Positions 45,660 through 53,343 of a stretch of 64,000 nt of DNA are shown here, one piece after another (the first letter of the stretch is position 1; each line of letters begins with the position of its first letter). The stretch comes from Sphingomonas palmae (GTDB taxonomy: Bacteria; Pseudomonadota; Alphaproteobacteria; Sphingomonadales; Sphingomonadaceae), in assembly GCF_900109565.1 (NCBI RefSeq), contig NZ_FNZZ01000006.1, positions 152,167-216,166 on the forward strand. Reading direction: 5' to 3'. The notes beneath the pieces are model-generated. The model saw only the letters and a list, made by a program, of their open reading frames with translations. It did not search any database and was not told the DNA's origin. The translations under genes were made by a program, and so were the position numbers.

Positions 45660-46343
45660 TCAGGGCGCGATCTCGGCGCCGTCCCACGCGAAATGACGCC
45701 CGCTGTCAGTGACCTTCAGGCCGTCGATTACGTCGAGCAATTGCACCGCGGCACGATCGGGCTTGAACAGGTCGCGGCCCGCTTGGCGGAACGGCTGCGA
45801 CAGCGCGGTGTCGACCGTGCCCGGATGCAGCGCGACGACCAGCCCGCGATCGTTGCGGCGCTTGTCCTCGACCGCCAGCGTGCGGACGAGCTGGTTGAGC
45901 GCGGCCTTCGAGGCGCGATAGCCGTACCAGCCGCCGAGCCGATTGTCGGTGATGCTGCCGACCCGCGCGGATAGGAACGCGAGCACGCTGCGCCCGGTCT
46001 TCGGCATTGCCGGCAGGAAATGCTTGGCGACGAGCGCGGGACCGATCGCGTTGACCGCGAACTGGCGCGCGAGCCAGGCGGGGTCGAGCTCGCGGATCGC
46101 CTTTTCGGGGCCGTGCGCGGCATCGTGGAGCAAGCCGGTGGCGACGATCACGAGGTCGGGTGAACCGGCGCGGGCAGCGGCGGCGGCGATGCTCGCCTCA
46201 TCCTCCAGGTCGAGATGGCGGTCGCCGGTGAAGGAACGGGCGAAGGGCAGGACGCTGACATCCTCCTCCTCCAGCGCCTCGACCAGCGCCGCTCCGATCC
46301 CGCCCGAGGCGCCGATGACGACAGCGTTCCTGATCGCGTTCAT
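45660..46343 (-). CDS. Short-chain dehydrogenase/reductase (CsgA-like)
   Basis: A 227-residue SDR. The cofactor motif is VIGASGGIGAALVEAL, the catalytic Ser lies in LAFLSARVGS, and YGYRASKAALNQLVRTLA carries Tyr-x-x-x-Lys. VALHPGTVDTALSQPF follows. Asp of HLDLEDE at the second-strand region does not settle NADP versus NAD. The substrate is unknown. It starts in an ATGA overlap with yaaA. Confidence 0.88.
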   Translation of the reverse strand: MNAIRNAVVIGASGGIGAALVEALEEEDVSVLPFARSFTGDRHLDLEDEASIAAAAARAGSPDLVIVATGLLHDAAHGPEKAIRELDPAWLARQFAVNAIGPALVAKHFLPAMPKTGRSVLAFLSARVGSITDNRLGGWYGYRASKAALNQLVRTLAVEDKRRNDRGLVVALHPGTVDTALSQPFRQAGRDLFKPDRAAVQLLDVIDGLKVTDSGRHFAWDGAEIAP

Positions 46344-47083
46344 GAGCGGGTGAAGGTCCAGCGATCGTCGCTGCTCGCGCTCGCGTCAAAGGCGTAGCCG
46401 TCGCTGTCGAAGCCCCGCATTGCTTGCGCGTCGGTGACGCGATGCTCGACCATCCAGCGCGCCATCGTGCCGCGCGCCTTTTTCGCGTGAAAGCTGATGA
46501 AGCGGCCGTCAGCCTCGCGGAAATCGACCGCGATCACGCGGGTGCCGGCGGGCAGCTTGCCGTCCACGGCCGCGAAATACTCGTTCGACGCGAGGTTGAG
46601 GATCGCCCCCGAACCCTCTTCCGCCAGATCGGCGGCGAGCGCGTCGGCGATGCGATTGCCCCACCAGTCGGTCAGCTTTTTACGACGCGGTGCCCAGCGC
46701 GTGCCCATTTCGAGCCGGTAGGGCCGCATCGCGTCTAGCGGGCGGAGCAGGCCGTACAGGCCCGACAGCAGCCGCAAATGATCCTGCGCGAAGCGGATCG
46801 CGGGCTCGTCCAGGGTCGCGACCTCGAACCCGGTGTAGACGTCGCCGGCAAAGGTGTAGATCGCCGGGCGCTCGGCGGCGTCCGGGAAGTCGCGGAAACG
46901 GTCGGCGTTGAGCTTCGCGAGCGCGGGGCTGATGTGCATCAGCTCGGCGAGCTTCTTCTGGGTGAGGTGCGAGGCGGCTTTGGCCAGCGTGGCGGCCTCT
47001 TCGGCGAAGCGCGGACGGGTGGCGTCGCACGGTGCGGGTGTGTCGAGGTCGAGCGTCTTGGCGGGGGAGAGCAGGGCAATCAT
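46340..47083 (-). CDS. yaaA: Peroxide stress protein YaaA
   Basis: A 247-residue UPF0246/YaaA protein. LLSPAKTLDLDTP at the N-terminus, RLLSGLYGLLRPLDAMRPYRLEMGT in the middle (two conserved blocks) and LNLASNEYFAAV and FREADGRFISFHAKKARGTMARW towards the end are family signatures. In E. coli YaaA limits free iron and so DNA damage during peroxide stress. ATG 47083 begins exactly at the conserved MIALLSPAKTL. It is coupled to the SDR gene downstream. Confidence 0.93.
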   Translation of the reverse strand: MIALLSPAKTLDLDTPAPCDATRPRFAEEAATLAKAASHLTQKKLAELMHISPALAKLNADRFRDFPDAAERPAIYTFAGDVYTGFEVATLDEPAIRFAQDHLRLLSGLYGLLRPLDAMRPYRLEMGTRWAPRRKKLTDWWGNRIADALAADLAEEGSGAILNLASNEYFAAVDGKLPAGTRVIAVDFREADGRFISFHAKKARGTMARWMVEHRVTDAQAMRGFDSDGYAFDASASSDDRWTFTRS

Positions 47084-47233
47084 CGCGCCCGCGCTAGCCG
47101 CCGGAACGCGCGCGTTCAATCGGGGTTCAGCGCGTGACGGGTACGTAATGTCCCTTCCTTGAACCCGCGACGCCGTATCAGTAGAGCATCGCGGCAGCAG
47201 GCACGATCACGGCCGTATCGGAGAGAATAGTCG

Positions 47234-48508
47234 ATGAAGAGGTTCACCAACGCGTTGTTCGCAGCCGCCCTTCTCGCCGGTGGCGCGTCGCTGGCGGTCC
47301 AGCCCGCCGCCGCGCAGAAGAAGGACAAGAAGGCGGAAGGTCCGGCGCTGAAGCTCAGCAAGGAAGTGCAGGCGCCTGCCGCTGCGGCGCAGACCGCGCT
47401 TGCCGCGAATGATCTGGCCGCGGCAGAGACGTCGATCGCGCAGGCCGAGGCAGCCGCGAAGACGGACGATGAGCGCTATATCTCGGCGGCGTTGCGCCTC
47501 AACCTCGAAGCCAAGAAGATCGGTAACAATCAGGGCAGCGACGCCGCGCTCGCGGTGCCGCTCAAGGTGCTGGTGACGAATCCGAAGACGCCGCCGGCCG
47601 ACATCGGTCGCTACAATTACGAGCTCGGCCGCATCGCGACCAACGCCAAGGACAATGCCGCGGCCGCGCAATATTTCGCGGCGGCGCAGGCGGCCGGCTA
47701 CACCAACCCCAACATGTCGCTGCAGATCCTGAAAGCCAAGGCGGATGCGGGCGACCTCGCCGGTGCGTCGGCCGAGATGGACAAGGTAATCGCCGCGCAG
47801 ACCGCCGCGGGGCAGAAGCCGGGCGAGGACCTGTATCGCTTCATGATCGCGAAGAGCAATCAGAAGCGCAACGGCGCGCTGACCTACCAGTGGCTCAAGA
47901 AGTACGTCGAGGCGTATCCGACCGCCAAGAACTGGCGTGACGTGGTGACGACGTTCGGCCTGACCTCTGGCGGTGTCGCGACGCTCGACAAGGGGCAGAA
48001 GGTCGACCTGTTCCGCCTGCTGCGCAACGGCAAGGCGCTGGCCGACCAGTATGATTACGAAATCTACGCGCAGTCGGCGCTAGACTTGGGTATTCCGTGG
48101 GAAGCCAAGTCGGTGCTGAACGAGGGCAAGGCCGCGGGCAAGATCCCGGCGTCGAGCAGCAATGCCACCTCGCTGCTCCAGCTCGCCGACAAGTCGATCT
48201 CCAACGAGGGCTCGCTCTCGGGGCTCGAGACGCGGGCCAAGGCAGCGGCGAACGGCAAGCTGGCGGCGAGCACGGCGGACGCGTATCTCGGCTCGGGCAA
48301 TTACGCCAAGGCGGTCGAGCTGTACCGCGTTGCGTTGCAGAAGGGTCAGGTCGACGCCGACGCGGTCAACACCCGCCTCGGCATCGCGCTCGCTTACTCG
48401 GGCGACAAGGCGGCTGCGCGCACCGCGTTCGAGGCGGTAAAGGGTCAGCCCCGCGCCGATCTGGCAGGTCTGTGGATCGAGTATCTGGATCACCCGCCGG
48501 TCGGCTGA
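47234..48508 (+). CDS. Exported TPR-like repeat protein
   Basis: A 424-residue protein with a signal peptide cleaved near AAAQ (residue 28), then a Lys-rich segment. Helical repeats of TPR character run through the rest, for example LAANDLAAAETSIAQAEAAA, GRIATNAKDNAAAAQYFAAA and GNYAKAVELYRVALQKGQVD with DADAVNTRLGIALAYSGDKA. It is conserved-looking among sphingomonads by composition, but no function is assigned. The ATG follows GGAGAGA. A strong terminator lies 21 bp after the stop. Confidence 0.75.
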   Translation: MKRFTNALFAAALLAGGASLAVQPAAAQKKDKKAEGPALKLSKEVQAPAAAAQTALAANDLAAAETSIAQAEAAAKTDDERYISAALRLNLEAKKIGNNQGSDAALAVPLKVLVTNPKTPPADIGRYNYELGRIATNAKDNAAAAQYFAAAQAAGYTNPNMSLQILKAKADAGDLAGASAEMDKVIAAQTAAGQKPGEDLYRFMIAKSNQKRNGALTYQWLKKYVEAYPTAKNWRDVVTTFGLTSGGVATLDKGQKVDLFRLLRNGKALADQYDYEIYAQSALDLGIPWEAKSVLNEGKAAGKIPASSSNATSLLQLADKSISNEGSLSGLETRAKAAANGKLAASTADAYLGSGNYAKAVELYRVALQKGQVDADAVNTRLGIALAYSGDKAAARTAFEAVKGQPRADLAGLWIEYLDHPPVG

Positions 48509-48529
48509 TCCGAAGAATTGTGAGGGAGA

Positions 48530-48558
48530 GGGCGGCCTGCGGGTCGCCCTTTTTCTTT
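48530..48558 (+). terminator. Intrinsic terminator after the TPR-like gene
   Basis: GGGCGGCCT pairs with GGGTCGCCC (9 bp with two G·U) around a 2-base loop, followed by TTTTTCTTT. It sits 21 bp downstream of the stop at 48508. Confidence 0.8.
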
Positions 48559-48583
48559 CACGCGACCTTTAGATGCGCCTGTC

Positions 48584-49045
48584 TCAAGGGATCGGTACGC
48601 CGGTCTGCGCCTTGGCCGTGCGGATCGTCAGCGATGATTTGACGCTGGCGACATTGGGGGCGGCGGTCAGCTGCGTCGTCAGCAGCCGCTGGAAACTCTC
48701 CAGATCGGGCGCGACGATCTTGAGGATGAAGTCGATCTCACCGTTGAGCATATGGCATTCGCGCACCTCGGGGATCGTCGCGATGTGCCGCTCGAACAGC
48801 GCCAGATCCTGCTCGGCCTGGCTGCGCAGGCTGACCATCGCGAAGACGGTGATCGGATAGCCGAGCTTCGCCGGATCGCAATCGGCGTGATAGCCACGAA
48901 TAACGCCAGCCTGTTCCAACGCCCGCACCCGGCGCAGGCACGGGGGGGCGGTCAGGCCGACGCGCTCGGCCAGGTCGACGTTGGTCATGCGTCCGTCCTC
49001 CTGAAGCAGCGAGAGGATTTCGCGGTCGATCTTGTCCAACGCCAT
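48584..49045 (-). CDS. Lrp/AsnC family transcriptional regulator
   Basis: A 153-residue feast/famine regulator. The winged-helix DNA-binding part is LDKIDREILSLLQEDGRMTN with the recognition helix APPCLRRVRALEQAGVIRGY. The RAM effector domain follows from GYPITVFAMVSL. The effector is not predictable. It is transcribed away from the sensor kinase at 49245; a palindrome at 49110–49129, 65 bp upstream of its start, is a plausible autoregulatory site. Confidence 0.9.
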   Translation of the reverse strand: MALDKIDREILSLLQEDGRMTNVDLAERVGLTAPPCLRRVRALEQAGVIRGYHADCDPAKLGYPITVFAMVSLRSQAEQDLALFERHIATIPEVRECHMLNGEIDFILKIVAPDLESFQRLLTTQLTAAPNVASVKSSLTIRTAKAQTGVPIP

Positions 49046-49109
49046 GACTATATCCCGATATCAATCCTGCGAACGATGAGGACAGATGTTCGCGGTGCCG
49101 CTATAGGAT

Positions 49110-49129
49110 AATTGCGCGATAACGCAATT
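49110..49129. promoter_or_regulatory. Inverted repeat upstream of the Lrp/AsnC gene
   Basis: AATTGCG and CGCAATT are perfect 7-base arms around a 6-base spacer. Many Lrp-family operators have TTGCG…CGCAA half-sites, so this is a candidate autoregulatory operator for the regulator at 48584–49045. Confidence 0.5.
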
Positions 49130-49244
49130 GTGCCAAGGTGCGACAAATTGCCCGCGCGTCGGTGATGACGTGGCAACATCTGCGTTGTAGGCCGGGTCGA
49201 TCAGGTCGCGCAGCGATCGTTGTCAGCCCTGCAAGGAGGGTCGC

Positions 49245-50939
49245 GTGCGGTTTGATGACAGTCTGAAGACGGTTCTCGCCGCCGATGTGTCGACATCCTT
49301 CGGCGCGCGCGCTGCGTTCCGCCAGCTGACCGATTTGATCGCGCGCGGTCGCGCGCCGGCCGACGATGTGCTGATCGCCCGGCTGCGGGCGATCGGTGAG
49401 CATGTGCCAGTCGGTACTCGGGCATCGGTCGCGCGTGGCCTCGCGCTGGCCGACCCGCCTGCGCCGCTCGTCGCCTTGTTCGCCGCCGACGATGCGGAGG
49501 TCGCGGCATCGGTGCTGCGGGTCGCGCGGCTGACGCCCGAGAACTGGGACGAGCTGATTCCGCGCCTGTCGCCGATGGGGCGCAGCGTCCTGCGTCAGCG
49601 CAGCGATCTGCCGCCGAGCGCGATGCGCGCGCTGGAGACGATGGGGCGCACCGACTTCGCGTTGAGCGACCAGCGACCGTCGACTCAGGTGGTAGAGGGC
49701 GGGCCGGTTGCGGCGGTTTCCGATGTGCCGATCGTTCGCGCGGTTTCCGACGAGCCTGTCGTTCCGGTTGCCGCGGAGGCTCCCCCCGTGCCCGGCGAGC
49801 GGTTTGAGATCGCCGATCTGGTGCACCGGATCGAGGAGTTCCAGCGCGGGCGCAACACGCCGTACCCGCTCGCACTAGCCGACGAGGCGCAGGTCGCGTC
49901 GTTCCGGTTCGAGAGCGACGCCGACGGCATCATCCGCTGGATCGACAGTGCCCCGCGCGGCGCGGTGATCGGCACGCATCTGGCGCATGCCGGAGTTGCG
50001 CGCACCGGGGTCGACGGCGTCGCGGCGGGTGCGTTCCGCAAGCGCGCGGCGTTCAGCGACGCGCGGCTCGTGGTCGCGGGCAATTCACCGCTCGGTGGCG
50101 ACTGGCGGATCGCAGGCGTGCCGGTGTTCGAGCAGAGCAGCGGTCGTTTCATGGGCTATCGCGGCAGCGCGCGGCGCCCGCGGATCGACGAGGATGCGGC
50201 GCGCGCACGTCCGGTCCCCGCGCCGACGCTCGATGCACGCGGCGCCGAGGGTCTGCGGCGGCTGGTGCACGAACTGCGCACCCCAACCAACGCGATCGCA
50301 GGCTTCTCCGAATTGATCGAGCGCGAGTTGCTCGGGCCGGTCGCCGAAACCTACCGTGAGCGCGCAGCGGCGATCCGCGCGCAAGTGTCGGGCCTGATCG
50401 GCGCGATCGAAGATCTCGACATGGCGGCGCGGATCGAGGCCGCGGCACTCGACCTGCGGGCCGACGTGATCGCGTTGCAGCCGCTGCTGGCGCAGGTGGC
50501 GGAGGACCTAGCTCCGCTGGCCGCGCGTCGCGGCGCGGCGCTGCTGCTGCCCGACGCGTCCGACGTGCGCGTGGCCGCGGACCCAATCGCGGTCGAGCGT
50601 GTGATCTCGCGGCTGAGCGCTACCCTGCTGTCGGCGAGTGCGCCGGGCGAGACGTTGCGCGTGATGGTCGATGAGGGGGCAGGCGACCTGCTGCACGTGT
50701 CGATCGATCGCCCGGCGGCGTTCGTCGGGCGCGATGATCTGGGGCTGCTCCACCTCGACGATCAGGTCGACGATGCCGATGGCGCGCCGCTACTGGGCGT
50801 GGGCTTCGCGCTCAGGCTCGTGCGCAATCTCGCGGCGCAGCTGGGTGGTCACCTGCTGTTCGAGCCGACGCGGTTGACGGTCGCGCTGCCGCGCGCGGTC
50901 GCGGCACGCAAGGATGCCGCTTCCACGCTCCTTCCGTGA
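49245..50939 (+). CDS. Sensor histidine kinase-like protein with degenerate ATPase domain
   Basis: A 564-residue soluble protein starting at GTG after AAGGAGGG. The N-terminal 170 residues are Ala/Arg-rich and helical (HEAT-like character). A PAS-like region (about 190–310) follows, then a HisKA dimerisation helix with His342 in RLVHELRTPTNAIAGFSELI. In the ATPase part the N-box Asn is not found (VISRLSATLLSASA occupies that place) and only GVGFALRLVRNLAAQLGG recalls a G2 box. It may be an inactive or scaffold kinase. It is coupled by GTGA to a polysaccharide deacetylase. Confidence 0.78.
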   Translation: MRFDDSLKTVLAADVSTSFGARAAFRQLTDLIARGRAPADDVLIARLRAIGEHVPVGTRASVARGLALADPPAPLVALFAADDAEVAASVLRVARLTPENWDELIPRLSPMGRSVLRQRSDLPPSAMRALETMGRTDFALSDQRPSTQVVEGGPVAAVSDVPIVRAVSDEPVVPVAAEAPPVPGERFEIADLVHRIEEFQRGRNTPYPLALADEAQVASFRFESDADGIIRWIDSAPRGAVIGTHLAHAGVARTGVDGVAAGAFRKRAAFSDARLVVAGNSPLGGDWRIAGVPVFEQSSGRFMGYRGSARRPRIDEDAARARPVPAPTLDARGAEGLRRLVHELRTPTNAIAGFSELIERELLGPVAETYRERAAAIRAQVSGLIGAIEDLDMAARIEAAALDLRADVIALQPLLAQVAEDLAPLAARRGAALLLPDASDVRVAADPIAVERVISRLSATLLSASAPGETLRVMVDEGAGDLLHVSIDRPAAFVGRDDLGLLHLDDQVDDADGAPLLGVGFALRLVRNLAAQLGGHLLFEPTRLTVALPRAVAARKDAASTLLP

Positions 50940-51964
50940 CGCATCGCTTCGCGACGCCGGACGGCGCGGCGCTGGATTGGCCCGCCACGTTCGGGCGCCG
51001 CTTCGTGGTGACGATCGACACCGAGGAAGAATTCGACTGGTCGTCGCCGGGTGCGAGTGACGATTATGATGTGACTGCGGTCGCGGCGCTGCCGGCCATG
51101 CACGAGCGGCTGCGGGCGCACGGCGTCAGCCCGATCTACATGGTCGATTATGTCGTAGCGTCGAATGAGGCGGCCGCGGCAACGATACGCGATCTGCTGG
51201 CGCGCGATCCGGCGACCGCGATTGGTGCGCAACTGCACAGCTGGGTAACCCCGCCGCTCGGGAGCGGCGCGCGGGTGGAAACCTTCGCGGGCAATCTTCC
51301 GCGCGAGGTCGAGGCGGCGAAGCTCGACCGGCTGATCGCGATGATCGAGCGCACGCTTGGGCGTCGGCCGTGCATCTTCCGCGCCGGGCGTTACGGGGTT
51401 GGGCCGCACACCTTTCACACGCTCGCGTCGCGTGGTTTTCGGATCGATGCCTCGATGCGCGCGCGCTTTGATTACGCGCGAGAAGGCGGGCCTGATTTCG
51501 TCGCGGTGGGGCCGGGGGCCTTCACGCTGGGTGATGGCGCGCTGGTCGAGCTGCCGCTTTCGACGATCTACACCGGGTTGCTGCGCGCGCACGGTGCCTG
51601 GCTGCATCCGCTGCTCGGGCGTGTGCCGAAGGCGCGCGGTGCCTTCTCTCGCACCAAGCTGTTGTCGCGGGTGCCACTGACGCCAGAGGGCACGCCAGTC
51701 GGCGAGGCGGTATGCGCGATCGAGCAGGCGGCGGCGGATGGTGAGCGGTTGTTGCAGCTGACGTTTCACTCGCCGTCGCTGGTGCCGGGACACACGCCCT
51801 ACGTGCGTGACGCGCGCGGGTTGGCGCGCTTCCATGCCTGGTGGGACGACGTGCTGCCCGCGCTGGGGCGATGCGGCTACGCGCCCGTGGCGCTCGGTGA
51901 GGTCATCGATGCACTGGATGACATGCGCGCGGTGGGCCCGGCAGGACTCGAACCCGCAACCTAG
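50936..51964 (+). CDS. Polysaccharide deacetylase family protein overlapping tRNA-Ile2 antisense
   Basis: A 342-residue protein with the NodB-like fold of WalW/CDA-type proteins: VVTIDTEEEFDW supplies the Asp motif, AQLHSWVTPPL the His motif, FRAGRYGVG the third and LTFHSPSLVPGHTPY the last His. It has no signal peptide. It starts with GTG in a GTGA overlap with the kinase-like gene. The last ten codons (VGPAGLEPAT) are read from the antisense strand of tRNA-Ile2, so the real protein has a C-terminal tail set by a tRNA gene. The function could be envelope-glycan deacetylation or a regulatory role with the kinase. Confidence 0.8.
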   Translation: MTHRFATPDGAALDWPATFGRRFVVTIDTEEEFDWSSPGASDDYDVTAVAALPAMHERLRAHGVSPIYMVDYVVASNEAAAATIRDLLARDPATAIGAQLHSWVTPPLGSGARVETFAGNLPREVEAAKLDRLIAMIERTLGRRPCIFRAGRYGVGPHTFHTLASRGFRIDASMRARFDYAREGGPDFVAVGPGAFTLGDGALVELPLSTIYTGLLRAHGAWLHPLLGRVPKARGAFSRTKLLSRVPLTPEGTPVGEAVCAIEQAAADGERLLQLTFHSPSLVPGHTPYVRDARGLARFHAWWDDVLPALGRCGYAPVALGEVIDALDDMRAVGPAGLEPAT

Positions 51965-52005
51965 CCGTTATGAGCGGCCAGCTCTAACCGTTGAGCTACA
52001 GGCCC
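51933..52005 (-). tRNA. tRNA-Ile2 (anticodon CAU)
   Basis: A 73-base cloverleaf: acceptor GGGCCTG/CGGGCCC (one G·U), D-arm GCTC/GAGC, anticodon stem GCCG/CGGC around loop CTCATAA, T-arm GCGGG-TTCGAGT-CCTGC and discriminator A. The CAU anticodon with a non-Met body matches tRNA-Ile2, whose C34 is changed to lysidine by TilS to read AUA; elongator Met is less likely. CCA is not encoded. It overlaps the 3' end of the deacetylase on the opposite strand. Confidence 0.92.
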
Positions 52006-52051
52006 TCCGCGCGCCCGCCGCAGGTAGCGGCTCCGACGCAAGCTTGGCAAG

Positions 52052-52495
52052 CTATTGCCGGACGATCGCCGCGGCGGAGGAGAGCACCGCCAGATCTTCG
52101 GCGAAGCCGGTGGGCGTCTGGCCGTATTTGGGCAGCCACGCCATGCGCGTGCGCCAACCGGGGTAGGAAGCGACGACCGCGGTCACGCCGCCGACCGCGG
52201 CGCCGATCCAACGCTGCCGCTTGGGTACCAATGCAGCACCCGCGATCGCCGAGGTGACGAAGCGTGCGGCGAGGCCAATCGGCACGACGCGGTTGGGGGC
52301 GGTCTTCTGCTTGTCGCCCGCCATCTCGCCGATCGCGAGCGCGAGCGTGCCGGCGGCAACCAGCGGGTTCGCGAGCAGCCTGGGTGCGCCATTATCCGCG
52401 GGCAGCTGACCGCGAGCGGCGGCGATCGCGACGGTCGCGAGCGGGGTCATCGCGCGCTGGCCACCGACCAGCCCCATCAGAAAGGATTTGCGCAT
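52052..52495 (-). CDS. DUF4126-like small membrane protein
   Basis: A 147-residue hydrophobic protein. GLVGGQRAMTPLATVAIAAA at the N-terminus is typical of DUF4126 (GxRSxxP-like), followed by three or four further hydrophobic segments, including LAARFVTSAIAGAAL and IGAAVGGVTAVVASY. The function is unknown. It lies just upstream (in its own direction) of tRNA-Ile2. Confidence 0.7.
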   Translation of the reverse strand: MRKSFLMGLVGGQRAMTPLATVAIAAARGQLPADNGAPRLLANPLVAAGTLALAIGEMAGDKQKTAPNRVVPIGLAARFVTSAIAGAALVPKRQRWIGAAVGGVTAVVASYPGWRTRMAWLPKYGQTPTGFAEDLAVLSSAAAIVRQ

Positions 52496-52601
52496 ATCTT
52501 GTCCGCCTTCGCATCCGACCTGTCGTCAGCGGCACAACTCGGCGGGCGCGATCTGGTTCACGCGTGAAGGTGAACGAAGACGGCATAAGGATAGCTGAAC
52601 G

Positions 52602-52632
52602 AAAAAGGGCGCCCCGCGAACGGGACGCCCTT
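52602..52632 (-). terminator. Intrinsic terminator of the small lipoprotein gene
   Basis: On the minus strand GGGCGTCCCG pairs with CGGGGCGCCC around a TTCG-type loop and is followed by TTTTT. It lies about 32 bp beyond the stop of the lipoprotein gene at 52664. Confidence 0.8.
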
Positions 52633-52663
52633 GATCGGGTGAGTGATGGATGCCGACCGCGAG

Positions 52664-52915
52664 CTAGTCGTTCGCGGTGGTGTCGGACAGGTTGACCGCG
52701 TCCGACGCATTGTCGAGCGTGGCGGCTGCGTCGGTGAGCGTCTCGCGCTCGGTCGCGTTGACCTGACCCGCCGCTTCCGCCTCCAACTCGTTCGCCATCT
52801 GCTCCAGATTGGCGGACAATGCCTCGGTACCATTCTCGACCGAGACCGGTTCGGGTTTGCTGCAGCCGCCGAGCAGAAGAAGCGCGGCGCCGGCCAGAGG
52901 GATCAACCTAGGCAT
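52664..52915 (-). CDS. Small lipoprotein
   Basis: An 83-residue protein with signal and lipobox LLGGC (Cys about residue 18), then a Glu/Ala/Asn-rich helical tail (ALSANLEQMANELEAEAAG) ending in NLSDTTAND. The helical tail recalls small entericidin- or Lpp-like lipoproteins, but I assign no family. It lies 24 bp after another small lipoprotein gene in the same direction and is followed by a terminator. Confidence 0.72.
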   Translation of the reverse strand: MPRLIPLAGAALLLLGGCSKPEPVSVENGTEALSANLEQMANELEAEAAGQVNATERETLTDAAATLDNASDAVNLSDTTAND

Positions 52916-52939
52916 CAACAAGACCCGAACCGGGTCGGA

Positions 52940-53203
52940 TTACATGTTGGTGGTCGCGTCGTCCGCCGAGTCACGGACGTTGTCGGCCGCGTCGTGGATG
53001 TTCTCGGCAACCGCCTCGGCGTTGTCCTCGGCGAACGGGTTCGCAGTGGTGTTCGACATGTCAGCGACGTTGTCGGCCATCGCGTCCATGTTGTCCGCCA
53101 TCATGTCGGCGTTGTTCTCGACCGCGTTGGCTTCCGGCGACTTCGAGCAAGCAGCAACGGACATCAGGCCGGCGGCAGCGGCAACGAGCAGGATCTTCTT
53201 CAT
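52940..53203 (-). CDS. Small lipoprotein with Ala-Asp-Asn repeats
   Basis: An 87-residue protein starting MKKILLVAAAAGL with lipobox VAAC (Cys about 19). The mature part repeats an ADN/ADM theme (ADMMADNMDAMADNVADM) and is acidic and helical. It is probably a paralogue of the downstream lipoprotein. The ATG at 53203 starts the typical signal peptide; upstream codons are not needed. The function is unknown. Confidence 0.75.
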   Translation of the reverse strand: MKKILLVAAAAGLMSVAACSKSPEANAVENNADMMADNMDAMADNVADMSNTTANPFAEDNAEAVAENIHDAADNVRDSADDATTNM

Positions 53204-53343
53204 TCGAATGCTCCCAAGCATCACAAAAATCGCGGCCGACCCCAACGCCGTCGCGAAACGCCCGAATACCCTAGCGGTTCAGGGGGTCAATAAGGAAAAT
53301 TCATCTGGCGTACAGGTTGCGACGAGTGGTTGAGCACTTGACA

